From assembly GCF_000949385.2 (NCBI RefSeq), contig NZ_JYKO02000001.1, positions 1,760,620 through 1,824,619 on the forward strand: a DNA stretch of 64,000 nucleotides, written 5' to 3'. Under the pieces are notes generated by a model. That model saw only the letters and a list, made by a program, of their open reading frames with translations. It did no database searches and was not told where the DNA came from. Both the position numbers and the translations under genes were made by a program. Of this stretch, positions 9,592 to 20,461 are shown piece after piece (position 1 is the first letter of the stretch; the number at the start of each line of letters is the position of its first letter). Origin of the DNA: Pseudomonas sp. LFM046. GTDB lineage: Bacteria > Pseudomonadota > Gammaproteobacteria > Pseudomonadales > Pseudomonadaceae.

Positions 9592-11724
9592 ATGGCAAGG
9601 GTTCACAAGCTCCTTCTGACGCTTGCTTCCGGCTCTGCGCTTTATTCAGGCCTGGTACCGGCTTTGGGGCTGGGCGAGATTACCCTGCACTCCGCCCTGA
9701 ACCAGCCGCTGGATGCCGAAATCGAACTCCTCGAGGTCGGTGACCTCAACGACAGCGAGATCAAGGTCAGCCTGGCCTCTGCCGACGCTTTCCAGCGTGC
9801 TGGCGTCGATCGCTACATCTTCCTCAACGACTTGCGTTTCAGCCCGGTGATCCGTGGCTCGTCCAGCCGCATTCGTGTGGTGTCCAGCAAGCCGGTCGTC
9901 GAGCCCTACCTGAATTTCATTGTTGAAGTGGCGCGCCCCAACGGCCGCCTGTTGCGTGAATACACGCTGCTTCTGGATCCCCCGGGGTCCGCCGCCTATG
10001 CCGCCAGCGCCGCGCCGGTCAGCTCGATGCCAGCGCTTCCCGTGGCAGCCCGGCCCCAGGCGCCTGTGTCGCCCAAGGCCGCGCCGGCAGCCACCCAAGG
10101 CAAGCGTTACCAGGTCGTTCGCGGCGACAGTCTCTGGGCTATCGCCAAGCGGCTCAGTGCCGGCAGTGGCATGACTCAGAAGCAGATGGCGGATGGCATC
10201 CACGCACTCAATACCCAGGCTTTCCCCGGCGGCGACATCAATCGCCTGCACGTCGGCCAGTCGTTGCTTCTGCCGGATGACGCCGTCCTGGCCAGCGCCC
10301 CGGCGCCGGTTGCGGAGACCGTTGAAGCCGTGGCTCCTGTCGCAGCACCCGTCGAGTCTCCAGTCGCTGCCACTCCCGCGGGCCCGTCCCTGGCTGAGCT
10401 GAACCAGGTGCAGCAGAGCGTGGACAGCCGCCTCGCCCAGAGCGAAGCCGAGCGCGCCCAGCTACGCCAGGACATCGCCGCCCTGGAAGCCCAACTGGAA
10501 ACCATGCAGGAGCAGTTGAAGGGCAGCGACCAGCAGATGGCTGCGCTGCAGGCCCAGGTTCAGCAGGCGGCCACCGCACCTGTCAGCGAGCCTGAGAAGA
10601 CCCAGCCTGCACCTGTGGTCGTTCCGGCGGTCCAGGCTGCCGAGCGGGTGGCACCGGTGACGGAAGGCAATTCCGGCATCAGCCCCGTGTGGTGGGTGGT
10701 CATGGTGTCCGGCCTGTTCCTGCTGTTCCTGCTGGATTGGGTGCTACTGCGCCGCTCCCGTCGCGAGGCCCAGCAACAGGAGCTGGAAGAGGCTCAAACC
10801 ACCGGCAAGGCCAAGGTCTCCTTGCATCGCCACCACGACGTTCAACCGCAAGCCCCGGCAATGCCCGCGCCGGCTCCAGTGGCCGTCAAGGTTGCCGTAC
10901 CGCTGCAACTGGTTACGACGCCGAGCGCCAAGGCCAGCCCCGACGCCCTGGAAGGCGCCAACATCTACATCGCCTATGGTCGTTGGCGTGAGGCCGAGGC
11001 TGTGCTGACCCCGGCGGTTGCCAAGGAACCCCAGCGCGTCGATCTGCGCTTCCGCCTGCTGGAGGTGTTGGGCGAATTGCGTGATCCGGTGGCATTCACC
11101 TTGGAAGCGGCCGCACTGCGCGACCTTCATGCCGACGAAGCGCGTCTGGCCGCCATCTGCGCCCGCTTTGTCGACGTCGGTTCGGCGCAGGCCCTGGCCG
11201 AGCCCGAGTTCGTTCTGGACGACGTTGCCCCGGCGTTGGTCGAAGCGAGCGAACAGCCCCAGGACAGCCTGGCTGCGGATTTCGATGGCTACCCGCTCGA
11301 TGCCAACTGGGATCAGGTCAGCCCCTTCAAGATTGCCGAGCCCAAGCGCAAGGCTGCTGCGGCCCAGGCACTCCCGACCGTGGAAGAGGACCTGGCGTTC
11401 CCCACCAACCTCCAGGAACTGCCGGAAGTCTTCGAGCTGACCCTGGATGCCGACATGCTGAGCCCGTTCGGCGAACTGCCCGAACTGTCCCAGGCCGAGG
11501 CCCTTGATGAACTGACCGACGAGTTCGCAGACCCCATGGTCAGCCTGGAAGAGCTGGACAAGCTGGATGCCCGCCAGGAGAACATCATCAAGCTCAACCT
11601 GGCTCTGGCCTACATCGAGCAGGGCAATATCGAGGCGGCCTGCAGCATCCTCAACGAGGTGATCAGCGAAGGCGACGACGAGCAGAAGCAGGAAGCTCGG
11701 GATCTGCTGGCGAAGATCGCCTGA
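9592..11724 (+). CDS. FimV-like LysM protein
   Basis: A 710-residue inner-membrane protein of the FimV/TspA family. From the N terminus: a signal peptide, the FimV N-terminal domain (GEITLHSALNQPLDAEIELL), a peptidoglycan-binding LysM domain (KRYQVVRGDSLWAIAKRL, about residues 170-225), a coiled-coil stretch near 290-330, one transmembrane helix (WWVVMVSGLFLLFLLDWVLL), an acidic cytoplasmic region and a TPR-like C-terminal FimV domain (IKLNLALAYIEQGNIEAA). It is shorter than true FimV and in the position of P. aeruginosa PA3340, so it is likely a FimV paralogue with a cell-pole or wall-linked role. The ATG at 9592 behind GGGGAGGA is chosen over an upstream GTG at 9544. Confidence 0.85.
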   Translation: MARVHKLLLTLASGSALYSGLVPALGLGEITLHSALNQPLDAEIELLEVGDLNDSEIKVSLASADAFQRAGVDRYIFLNDLRFSPVIRGSSSRIRVVSSKPVVEPYLNFIVEVARPNGRLLREYTLLLDPPGSAAYAASAAPVSSMPALPVAARPQAPVSPKAAPAATQGKRYQVVRGDSLWAIAKRLSAGSGMTQKQMADGIHALNTQAFPGGDINRLHVGQSLLLPDDAVLASAPAPVAETVEAVAPVAAPVESPVAATPAGPSLAELNQVQQSVDSRLAQSEAERAQLRQDIAALEAQLETMQEQLKGSDQQMAALQAQVQQAATAPVSEPEKTQPAPVVVPAVQAAERVAPVTEGNSGISPVWWVVMVSGLFLLFLLDWVLLRRSRREAQQQELEEAQTTGKAKVSLHRHHDVQPQAPAMPAPAPVAVKVAVPLQLVTTPSAKASPDALEGANIYIAYGRWREAEAVLTPAVAKEPQRVDLRFRLLEVLGELRDPVAFTLEAAALRDLHADEARLAAICARFVDVGSAQALAEPEFVLDDVAPALVEASEQPQDSLAADFDGYPLDANWDQVSPFKIAEPKRKAAAAQALPTVEEDLAFPTNLQELPEVFELTLDADMLSPFGELPELSQAEALDELTDEFADPMVSLEELDKLDARQENIIKLNLALAYIEQGNIEAACSILNEVISEGDDEQKQEARDLLAKIA

Positions 11725-11742
11725 AGCCTCTCAGCCTGAATG

Positions 11743-11772
11743 AAAAAGCCCGGACCTGGTCCGGGCTTTTTG
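11743..11772. terminator. Bidirectional intrinsic terminator
   Basis: Perfect 14-bp inverted repeat AAAAAGCCCGGACC / GGTCCGGGCTTTTT with a one-base centre, between the convergent FimV-like and urea transporter genes. It has A and T tracts on both sides, so it can stop both strands. Confidence 0.92.
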
Positions 11773-11807
11773 TTTTCGAGTGAAGCCTTGGTGCTCTATA
11801 TGGCCTC

Positions 11808-12716
11808 CTACAACGGCCGCGACGGTGCTGACTGCACCAGGCCCGGCAGCCGCTTGGTCGCCAGCACCAGCCAGCAGGCAAGGATGAAGGGCGCGGTCAT
11901 GGCCGGCAGGCCGACCAGTGCAAAGCAGGGTTGCAGTGTCACGCCCAGCAGGATGCCGGCCAGCACCCACCAGGGGCGGCGGAAATCCTTGCCCAGGGCG
12001 AGGGCGATCAGCGCGCCATTCAGGCTGAACAGGCCCTCCAGCACCGCCTGTTCAGGCATGCCCTGGAGCATGGCGAGGACCAGGGCGGTGACCGAGCCCA
12101 GCAGCGCCCAGAGCGCCACCCGCCAACCCGCGAGGAAGAGGGCGCCCAGCACCAGGATGCCGGCCAGGGGTTGGTCGAGGAAGATCACTTGGCCGATACC
12201 CCGCACGACCGCCAACGGCGTCTCGACCCAGCTGGGCTGCAGGCTAACGGCAGCGGCGGCGGACGGCGTCAGCTCCAGCGGACCACCCAGGGCCAGCAGC
12301 AGCCAGCCCAGGCCGACGAAGGGCGAGGTGTAGGCCGGCAGCCAATTGCGTTGGCGCACCGCCTTGAGCAGCGGGTTCAGCAGCAGACTCGACAGGCCGC
12401 CTGCGCAGAGGATCAGCAGCGCGAGATAGAGCGACGGTTCGAAGCGCACGCTGAGCAGCAGGCCCAGGAGTGCCCCGTTGTAGCCATAGAGGCCGGCTTC
12501 GATGTCTTCGCGGGCGTAGTGCCGGCGCACCGCCGTAAGCCAGGCGGCGGCACCGCCGAGCAGGGCTCCGCCCAGGAGGCTGGGGGCGCCCACGGCGATG
12601 GCGAGCAGGATCAGGGCACCGCACCCGGGGTGGCGCTGGAGGAAGATCTGGCTGAAACCGTTCAACTGGGCGGAGGCCCAGCTGCGGACTTCGGGTCGTA
12701 GAGGCAGTCGATGCAT
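11808..12716 (-). CDS. Urea transporter (UT family)
   Basis: A 302-residue membrane protein of the urea channel family, about ten hydrophobic segments. Two homologous halves each show the family motifs: GLYGYNGALLGLLL with LPAYTSPFVGLGW in the first, and SLNGALIALALG with PCFALVGLPAMTAPF in the second. It would let urea cross the inner membrane. No urease genes are next to it; the urea source in this neighbourhood is the ureidoglycolate branch encoded 18 kb away. It has its own transcription unit, bounded by terminators on both sides. Confidence 0.88.
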   Translation of the reverse strand: MHRLPLRPEVRSWASAQLNGFSQIFLQRHPGCGALILLAIAVGAPSLLGGALLGGAAAWLTAVRRHYAREDIEAGLYGYNGALLGLLLSVRFEPSLYLALLILCAGGLSSLLLNPLLKAVRQRNWLPAYTSPFVGLGWLLLALGGPLELTPSAAAAVSLQPSWVETPLAVVRGIGQVIFLDQPLAGILVLGALFLAGWRVALWALLGSVTALVLAMLQGMPEQAVLEGLFSLNGALIALALGKDFRRPWWVLAGILLGVTLQPCFALVGLPAMTAPFILACWLVLATKRLPGLVQSAPSRPL

Positions 12717-12725
12717 GGCTGTTTG

Positions 12726-12756
12726 AAAAAAAGAGGCGCCCCGGTGAAAGGGCGCC
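12726..12756 (-). terminator. Intrinsic terminator of the gcl-pyk operon
   Basis: GGCGCCC / GGGCGCC stem with an 8-nt loop; read on the minus strand it is followed by TCTTTTTTT. It lies about 100 bp after the pyk stop. Confidence 0.88.
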
Positions 12757-12858
12757 GACTAACTGGCAGTGGCCAGATGGGATGCTCAAGTCCGTCCGGA
12801 CTGGCCGGTGCGGGGAGCGCGGGTTCTCTTCGGACCCCGGCGCTCCGGGTCATTCACA

Positions 12859-14274
12859 TCAAATCAGGGTTTCGATCCGCAGGCTGTTGGTACTGCCCGG
12901 CTGGCCGAAAGGCACGCCGGCGGTAATTACCACGGTATCGCCACGTTTCGCCATGCCCTGGGCCTGGGCGATCTCCAGCGCAGTGCTGGTGACCTCCTCG
13001 ACCTTGTGCAGGCGTTCATTGACGACCGAATAGATGCCCCAGGCCACAGTCAGACGACGCGCGGTGTTGAGGTTCGGCGTGAGGCTGAGGATCGGCGCCT
13101 TGGGCCGCTCGCGGGAGGCGCGCAGGCTGGAGCTGCCCGACTCGGTGTAGTTCACCAGCGCGACTACCGGCAGGATGCTGCTGATGCGGCGGATGGCGCA
13201 GCTGATGGCGTCCGAGGCGGTGGCTTCGGCCTGCGGTCGGCTGACGTCGAGCTGGCTCTGGAAGTCCGGGCCGTTCTCCACCTGGCGGATGATCTTGCTC
13301 ATCATCTGCACGGTTTCCAGCGGGTAGTCGCCGGAGGCGGTTTCGGCGGACAGCATGACTGCATCGGTGCCCTCGGCCACGGCGTTGGCGACGTCGGTCA
13401 CCTCGGCACGGGTCGGCGCCGGGGAGAAGCGCATGGATTCCAGCATCTGGGTGGCTACCACCACCGGCCGGCCCAGCTGGCGGCAGGTGCGGATGATGTC
13501 CTTCTGGATACGCGGCACGTTCTCGGCCGGTACTTCGACGCCCAGGTCACCACGGGCGACCATGATGGCGTCGCAGAGGCGGGCGATCTCTTCCAGGTGC
13601 ACGACGGCCGACGGTTTCTCGATCTTGGCCATGAGGAAGGCGCGGCCTTTGATCAGCTCACGGGCTTCGACGATGTCTTCAGGGCGCTGTACGAAGGACA
13701 GGGCCACCCAGTCAACGCCCAGCTCCAGACCGAAGTCCAGGTCGCGGCGGTCCTTGGCGGTCAACGGGGAGAGCTGCAGCACCGCTTCCGGCACGTTGAC
13801 GCCCTTGCGGTCGGACAGCTCGCCGCCGGCAATCACTTGAGTCTCTACCGCGTCGGCGTGCTTGGCGGTTACCTGCAGGCGCAGGCGGCCGTCGTCCAGC
13901 AGCAGGTTCATGCCTGGCTCCAGCGCCTCGATGATCTCGGGATGGGGCAGGTTGACCCGGCGTGCGTCGCCCGGCGTGCTGTCCAGGTCCAGACGGAAGG
14001 CCTGGCCGCGTTCGAGGTTGACCTTGCCATCGGCGAAGCGGCCTACGCGGAGCTTCGGGCCCTGCAGGTCCATGAGGATGCCGATGGGGTAGTTCAGCTG
14101 GCGCTCTACCTCACGCACCCACTGGTAGCGCTGGGCGTGGTCGGCGTGCTCGCCGTGGCTGAAGTTCAGGCGGAAAAGGTTGACGCCGGCCTCCACCAGC
14201 TGGCGGATGTCGTCGATGCCTTTGATTGCCGGACCGAGGGTGGCGAGGATTTTTACTTTCTTGTCAGGCGTCAT
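12859..14274 (-). CDS. pykF: Pyruvate kinase
   Basis: Converts phosphoenolpyruvate and ADP to pyruvate and ATP, the last step of this operon's glyoxylate route. Full length at 471 residues, with the N-terminal KILATLGPA and GVNLFRLNFSHG motifs, the active-site signature FLMAKIEKPSAV (Lys of MAKIE) and the metal/PEP segment MVARGDLGVEVP. Its ATG overlaps the ttuD stop by four bases (ATGA). This cistron is the operon paralogue; a second pyruvate kinase is usual in Pseudomonas. The symbol follows the pykF position in P. aeruginosa and is less certain than the function. Confidence 0.95.
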   Translation of the reverse strand: MTPDKKVKILATLGPAIKGIDDIRQLVEAGVNLFRLNFSHGEHADHAQRYQWVREVERQLNYPIGILMDLQGPKLRVGRFADGKVNLERGQAFRLDLDSTPGDARRVNLPHPEIIEALEPGMNLLLDDGRLRLQVTAKHADAVETQVIAGGELSDRKGVNVPEAVLQLSPLTAKDRRDLDFGLELGVDWVALSFVQRPEDIVEARELIKGRAFLMAKIEKPSAVVHLEEIARLCDAIMVARGDLGVEVPAENVPRIQKDIIRTCRQLGRPVVVATQMLESMRFSPAPTRAEVTDVANAVAEGTDAVMLSAETASGDYPLETVQMMSKIIRQVENGPDFQSQLDVSRPQAEATASDAISCAIRRISSILPVVALVNYTESGSSSLRASRERPKAPILSLTPNLNTARRLTVAWGIYSVVNERLHKVEEVTSTALEIAQAQGMAKRGDTVVITAGVPFGQPGSTNSLRIETLI

Positions 14275-15545
14275 TTTTCAGGGCTCTCGAGGATCAGGAT
14301 GGCGCGGAAGTCGTTCACGTTGGTGCGGGTAGGTTCGGTGACGATAAGGTCGCCGAGGGCGGCGAAATACCCGTAGCCGTTGTTGTTGTCCAGTTCATCG
14401 CTGGCGGAAAGGCCGAGCTTGGCGGCGCGGGCAAAACTGCAGGGGGTCATGATGGCGCCGGCGTTGTCTTCCGAACCGTCGATGCCGTCAGTGTCGCCGG
14501 CCAGGGCGTAGACGCCCGGCAGGCCCTTCAGGGTGTTGGTCAGGCTCAGCAGGAACTCGGCGTTGCGCCCGCCGCGGCCATCTCCGCGCACGGTCACGGT
14601 GGTCTCGCCGCCGGAGATGACCACGCAGGGCGGCTTGATCGGCTGGCCATGCAGCACCACCTGGCGGGCGATACCGGCGTGGACCTTCGCCACCTCGCGG
14701 GATTCGCCTTCCAGGTCGCCGAGGATCAGCGGGGTCAGCCCGGCGGCGCGCACTTTCTCGGCGGCGGCGTCGAGGGACTGCTGGGGCGTGGCGATCAGCT
14801 GGAAGTGGCTACGCGACAGGCAGGGATCACCGGGCTTCACGGTTTCCGAGCGCGGGTCCTGCAGCCAGGCGCGCACATGGGCCGGCACCTCGATCTTGTA
14901 GCGGGCGAGGATGGCCAGGGCTTCGGCAGAGGTGGTCGGGTCGGCCACGGTGGGGCCGGAGGCGATCACGGTGGCCTCGTCACCGGGCACGTCGGAAATG
15001 GCGTAGGTGTAAACGGTGGCCGGCCAGCAGGCCTTGGCCAGGCGGCCGCCCTTGATCGCCGAGAGGTGCTTGCGCACGCAATTCATCTCGGAGATGGAGG
15101 CGCCGGACTTCAGCAGGGCCTTGTTGATCGCCTGCTTGTCCTTGAGGGTGAGGCCTTCGGCGGGCAGGGCCAGCAGGGAGGAGCCGCCGCCGGAGAGCAG
15201 GAAGATCACCCGGTCGGATTCCGACAGCCCGCTGACCAGCCTGAGCACGCGCTGAGCGGTTTCCAGGCCGGCGGCATCCGGTACCGGATGGGCGGCTTCC
15301 ACCACTTCGATTTTCTTGCAGTCGGCGCCGTGGCCGTAGCGGGTCACCACCAGGCCGGAAATCTCGCCCTGCCATTCGCGCTCGATCACTTCGGCCATGG
15401 CCGCGGCGGCCTTGCCGGCGCCGATGACGATGACGCGGCCGGAACGGTCGGCGGGGAGGTGGTCGGCCAGCACCTGGCGTGGGTGGGCGGCGGCGATTGC
15501 GGTGGCGAACAGGTCGCGCAGGAAGGCTTTGGGATCGAGGGACAT
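14271..15545 (-). CDS. ttuD: Glycerate 2-kinase (MOFRL family), TtuD
   Basis: Phosphorylates D-glycerate to 2-phosphoglycerate, feeding pyruvate kinase. A 424-residue member of the DUF4147/MOFRL glycerate kinase family: GKAAAAMAEVIE and LLSGGGSSLLALPAEG in the N-terminal domain, and the C-terminal MOFRL part with GDTDGIDGSEDNAGA. Older annotation calls such genes hydroxypyruvate reductase. Coupled to pyk by a four-base overlap. Separated from glxR by a 317-bp palindrome-rich gap. Confidence 0.92.
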   Translation of the reverse strand: MSLDPKAFLRDLFATAIAAAHPRQVLADHLPADRSGRVIVIGAGKAAAAMAEVIEREWQGEISGLVVTRYGHGADCKKIEVVEAAHPVPDAAGLETAQRVLRLVSGLSESDRVIFLLSGGGSSLLALPAEGLTLKDKQAINKALLKSGASISEMNCVRKHLSAIKGGRLAKACWPATVYTYAISDVPGDEATVIASGPTVADPTTSAEALAILARYKIEVPAHVRAWLQDPRSETVKPGDPCLSRSHFQLIATPQQSLDAAAEKVRAAGLTPLILGDLEGESREVAKVHAGIARQVVLHGQPIKPPCVVISGGETTVTVRGDGRGGRNAEFLLSLTNTLKGLPGVYALAGDTDGIDGSEDNAGAIMTPCSFARAAKLGLSASDELDNNNGYGYFAALGDLIVTEPTRTNVNDFRAILILESPEK

Positions 15546-15862
15546 GGCAGGCTCCAGGTGGCCGGATGCTTCTTGTAGGACGGCATGCCGGCGAGTGGAG
15601 TCGCCGGGCGTGTCTGGCCGATTTCAGTCCCGAACCGCCGCGCGCAGCGGCTCGGGACTGGAATCGACCTTCCTGGTCGTTGGCGCCGTGTCACCGCGGG
15701 CCAGGAGGGTCGAAAGGGGCCCACCGGCAAGGTCGGGCTTTGGTAGGTGGGTGCCGAGCCTGCGAGGCTCAACGATCGGAGCTGCCGGCTCGATGTTGGG
15801 CTTCGCTTCGCTCAGCACCCACATACGGGGTATTTCAGCTCAACCTTGCAGTGGGTAACGCA
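15546..15862. repeat. Intergenic region with two palindromic repeats
   Basis: No gene seen in 317 bp between glxR and ttuD. It holds an inverted repeat at 15625-15660 (CAGTCCCGA / TCGGGACTG outer arms) and a larger one at 15744-15825 (TGGGTGC / GCACCCA outer arms with inner GAGC/GCTC pairing). The second resembles the other palindromes at 16800, 33602 and 38131 and is probably a REP-type element inside the operon. Confidence 0.7.
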
Positions 15863-16753
15863 TCACTCCTCGCGAATCGAGAAGTTGGCCATGTGCTCCA
15901 GACCCTTGATCAGGGCGGAGTGGTCCCAATTGCTGCCACCCAGGGCCGCGCAGGTGCTGAACACTTGCTGGGCGTTGGCGGTGTTCGGCAGGTTCAGGCC
16001 CAGTTCGCGGGCGCCGGACAGTGCCAGGTTCAGGTCCTTCTGGTGCAGGCTGATGCGGAAGCCCGGATCGAAGGTGCCCTTGATCATACGCTCGCCGTGA
16101 ACTTCGAGGATCTTGGAGCCGGCGAAACCACCCATCAGGGCCTCGCGTACCTTGGCCGGGTCTGCGCCGTTCTTGGCGGCGAACAGCAGGGCTTCGGCAA
16201 CGGCCTGGATGTTCAGGGCAACGATGATCTGGTTGGCGACCTTGGCGGTCTGGCCGTCACCGTTGGCACCCACGCGGGTGATGTTCTTGCCCATGGCCTG
16301 GAACAGCGGCAGGGCGCGTTCGAAGGCGTTCGGGCAGCCACCGACCATGATGCTCAGGGTCGCGGCCTTGGCGCCTACTTCACCGCCGGAAACCGGGGCG
16401 TCCAGGTAGGCGGCGCCAGTGGCCTTGATCTTCTCGGCGAAGGCCTTGGTGGCGGTGGGGGAGATGGAGCTCATGTCGATCACGACTTTGCCGGCGCCAA
16501 CGCCTTCGGCCACGCCGTCCTTGCGGAACAGGACGTCCTCGACCTGGGGGGTGTCCGGAACCATGACGATGATGAACTCGGCTTCCTGGGCCACTTCTTT
16601 CGGGTTGGCCAGAGCAACGCCGTTGTTGCCCAGAAGGTCGGCCGGAGCCTTGTCGAAGTGCTCGGAGAAGAACAGGGTGTGGCCGGCGTTCTGCAGGTTC
16701 TGAGCCATGGGCTTGCCCATGATGCCGGTGCCGATGAATCCGATTTTTGCCAT
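15863..16753 (-). CDS. glxR: Tartronate semialdehyde reductase GlxR
   Basis: NAD(P)H-dependent 2-hydroxy-3-oxopropionate reductase giving D-glycerate. 296 residues, beta-hydroxyacid dehydrogenase family: Rossmann GFIGTGIMGKPMAQNL at the N terminus, substrate motif DAPVSGGEVGAKAATLSIMVGG (residues about 117-138) and the catalytic Lys in GDGQTAKVANQI. The ATG at 16753 is taken because the dinucleotide-binding motif follows it at once and GGAGACTCTC precedes it; the longer frame would run into repeat sequence. Confidence 0.94.
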   Translation of the reverse strand: MAKIGFIGTGIMGKPMAQNLQNAGHTLFFSEHFDKAPADLLGNNGVALANPKEVAQEAEFIIVMVPDTPQVEDVLFRKDGVAEGVGAGKVVIDMSSISPTATKAFAEKIKATGAAYLDAPVSGGEVGAKAATLSIMVGGCPNAFERALPLFQAMGKNITRVGANGDGQTAKVANQIIVALNIQAVAEALLFAAKNGADPAKVREALMGGFAGSKILEVHGERMIKGTFDPGFRISLHQKDLNLALSGARELGLNLPNTANAQQVFSTCAALGGSNWDHSALIKGLEHMANFSIREE

Positions 16754-16799
16754 GAGAGAGTCTCCTGGTGTCGCGATGTCTGTTGTGGAACCGAACTTC

Positions 16800-16880
16800 G
16801 TAGGATGGGTGGAGCCTGCGATACCCATCATCGGGGCCAGGCCTGGCACGACGGGTATCGCTTCGCTCCACCCATCCTAC
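16800..16880. repeat. REP-like palindrome (GTAGGATGGGTGGAGC family)
   Basis: Perfect 16-bp terminal arms GTAGGATGGGTGGAGC / GCTCCACCCATCCTAC with inner GATACCCAT / ACGGGTATC pairing. The same family recurs at 33602-33688. It sits between hyi and glxR inside the operon. Confidence 0.85.
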
Positions 16881-16893
16881 GAACAGCAAACGG

Positions 16894-17676
16894 TCAAACT
16901 GCGTTATGGGTTTTCAGCCAGCCCAGGCCGGCAACGGTAGTGGTAGCCGGCTTGTATTCACAGCCGACCCAGCCCTGGTAGCCAATGCGGTCCAGGTGCT
17001 GGAAGAGGAAGCGGTAGTTGATCTCACCGGTGCCCGGCTCGTTGCGGCCCGGGTTGTCGGCGAGCTGCACATGGTTGATCGCGGCCAGGTTGGACTCGAC
17101 GGTACGCGCCAGGTCACCTTCCATGATTTGCATGTGGTAGATGTCGTACTGCAGGAACAGGTTGGCGCTGCCCACTTTCTCGCGGATGGCCAGGGCCTGC
17201 TTGGTGTTGTTCAGGTAGAAGCCGGGGATGTCGCGGGTGTTGATGGCTTCCATCACCAGCTTGATGCCGGCGGCCTCGAGCTTCTCGGCGGCGAATTTGA
17301 GGTTCTCGACGAAGGTCTGCTCGACGGTGGCGCAGTCGTAACCCTGCGGGCGGATACCGGCCAGGCAGTTGATCTGGGTGTTGCCCAGTACCTTGGCGTA
17401 GGCGATGGCCTTGTCCACGCCGGCGCGGAATTCTTCCACGCGATCGGGATGGCAGGCGATGCCACGCTCACCCTTGCCCCAGTCACCGGCCGGCAGGTTG
17501 AACAGCACCTGTTCCAGCTTGTTGGCGTCCAGGCGGGCGCGGATTTCCTCTACCGGGAAGTCGTAGGGGAAGAGGTATTCGACACCGCTGAAGCCGGCTT
17601 CGGCGGCAGCGGCGAAACGGTCCAGGAAGTCCACTTCGGTGAACAGCATGGACAGGTTGGCGGCAAAACGGGGCAT
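16894..17676 (-). CDS. hyi: Hydroxypyruvate isomerase
   Basis: Interconverts hydroxypyruvate and tartronate semialdehyde. 260 residues, AP-endonuclease-2-type TIM barrel: MPRFAANLSMLFTEVDF start, GVEYLFPYDF, KLVMEAINTRDIPGF (metal-binding Glu) and HVQLADNPGRNEPGTGEINY near the C terminus. The start is the ATG at 17676 with GGAGAC just upstream; the longer frame is repeat sequence. It lies between gcl and glxR. Confidence 0.94.
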   Translation of the reverse strand: MPRFAANLSMLFTEVDFLDRFAAAAEAGFSGVEYLFPYDFPVEEIRARLDANKLEQVLFNLPAGDWGKGERGIACHPDRVEEFRAGVDKAIAYAKVLGNTQINCLAGIRPQGYDCATVEQTFVENLKFAAEKLEAAGIKLVMEAINTRDIPGFYLNNTKQALAIREKVGSANLFLQYDIYHMQIMEGDLARTVESNLAAINHVQLADNPGRNEPGTGEINYRFLFQHLDRIGYQGWVGCEYKPATTTVAGLGWLKTHNAV

Positions 17677-17694
17677 GAGTGTCTCCTTCTGGTT

Positions 17695-17760
17695 CCCCTC
17701 TCCCGCGAACGGGAGGGGGAGGTGAAAGCCCCTCTCCCACCACGAATAGGAGAGGGGAAG
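17695..17760. repeat. Palindromic repeat between gcl and hyi
   Basis: CCCCTCTCC near the left end pairs with GGAGAGGGG near the right end, with an inner CTCCC / GGGAG hairpin. It fills nearly all of the 91-bp gap and may be a dispersed element or an mRNA-processing hairpin. Confidence 0.6.
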
Positions 17761-17767
17761 ACGGCAA

Positions 17768-19543
<1,776 letters not shown>

Positions 19544-19568
19544 GTTTTGTGCCTCTTTCTTGTGAAAA

Positions 19569-19578
19569 TTGTATACAA
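19569..19578. promoter_or_regulatory. TTGTATACAA operator in the gcl leader
   Basis: Perfect 10-bp palindrome 25 bp upstream of the gcl ATG, just downstream of the predicted transcription start. Same motif as at 32495 and 35261. Confidence 0.7.
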
Positions 19579-19591
19579 GCTACGTGGCTGG

Positions 19592-19621
19592 ATTCTATTC
19601 ATCAGCTGACTGGGGGGTCAA
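19592..19621 (-). promoter_or_regulatory. Predicted gcl promoter overlapped by a RutR-type box
   Basis: On the minus strand TTGACC (19621-19616), an 18-bp spacer and TAGAAT (19597-19592) form a good sigma-70 promoter. The box TGAC-TGGGGG-GTCA (19607-19620) covers the -35 and the adjoining spacer, so a bound repressor would block RNA polymerase. Confidence 0.65.
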
Positions 19622-19718
19622 GGCCATTTGTGAGGTGAAACGTCGCAGGGCGGCGCCTCTTTTAAAACGCCCGTTTCACGGGGCTCTACAAGGGCTTTCA
19701 AAACGCTGATGGAAATAC

Positions 19719-19726
19719 TGTATACA
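19719..19726. promoter_or_regulatory. Second TGTATACA site, gcl-glcG interval
   Basis: CTGTATACAA variant of the palindrome, 178 bp before the GlcG-like start and 176 bp upstream of gcl. It could serve either divergent gene. Confidence 0.5.
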
Positions 19727-19904
19727 AAAAATAATGTGATTGTATCTATCTGTTGATTTTTTTGTGTTCGGTGGGATAGTGGTCTACAGCTTTCGGATGC
19801 GCCGCAGGACGGGCTGGAAAATGCCCGCGTGGACCCAGGGACGCGCCAGCCCTGGCCCGGACGACGCCGCACAAGGTTCAACCACTCACGAGGAACGCTT
19901 GAAA

Positions 19905-20342
19905 ATGACCACCCTGACCCTGGAAACCGCTGTGAGCATTTCCAATCACGCACTGTCCGTTGGACGGGAGCTGCGCACTGCGCCGCTGACCATCGCCGTG
20001 CTGGATGCCGGCGGGCACCTGATCACCCTGCAGCGCCAGGACGGCGCCAGCATGCTGCGTCCGCAGATCGCTATCGGTAAGGCCTGGGGCGCAGTGGCCC
20101 TGGGCAAGGGGTCGCGCCTGATCGCCGCCGACGCCCAGCAGCGCCCGGCCTTTATCGGCGCGGTGAACAATCTGGCGGACGGCAACCTGGTTCCCGCCCC
20201 CGGTGGGGTGCTGATCCGTGATGGTCAGGGCCAGGTGATCGGCGCCATTGGCATCAGTGGCGATACGTCGGATATCGATGAGCAGTGCGCCGTGAGCGCA
20301 GTGGAAGCCGTTGGCCTGAAGGCGGACGCCGGCGCGGCTTGA
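19905..20342 (+). CDS. GlcG/HbpS family protein
   Basis: A 145-residue protein of the GlcG/HbpS (haem-binding, PF03928) family: LTIAVLDAGGHLITLQRQDGAS, RPQIAIGKAWGAVALG and GGVLIRDGQGQVIGAIGISGDTSDIDEQCA are all typical. Members often lie beside glycolate or glyoxylate genes, as here next to gcl, but the role is not settled; cofactor or haem binding has been shown for some. The ATG at 19905 behind CGAGGAACG is chosen; an in-frame upstream extension is AT-rich regulatory DNA. Confidence 0.85.
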   Translation: MTTLTLETAVSISNHALSVGRELRTAPLTIAVLDAGGHLITLQRQDGASMLRPQIAIGKAWGAVALGKGSRLIAADAQQRPAFIGAVNNLADGNLVPAPGGVLIRDGQGQVIGAIGISGDTSDIDEQCAVSAVEAVGLKADAGAA

Positions 20343-20381
20343 TATCAGGCGGGGGCTGCTGCGCAGCCCTCAGCGAATGAA

Positions 20382-20431
20382 TTCGCCCCCACAGGGTAGG
20401 TGCCGGCCGGCGCCTATCTTGTGGGGGCGAA
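20382..20431. repeat. Palindromic repeat
   Basis: TTCGCCCCCACA / TGTGGGGGCGAA, 12-bp arms with an inner GCCGGC core. It lies between the convergent GlcG-like and TetR genes; probably a REP-type element and possibly also a transcription stop. Confidence 0.7.
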
Positions 20432-20461
20432 ATGCTTTTGGGGTGAATGCGTTTTGTAGGG

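Noticed and set aside
12832-12852. GGACCCCGG / CCGGGTC hairpin near the pyk stop
   Set aside because: No T run; the better terminator is at 12726-12756.
12769-14376. Long plus-strand frame opposite pyruvate kinase
   Set aside because: Shadow of the real pyk gene; no motifs and no ribosome binding site.
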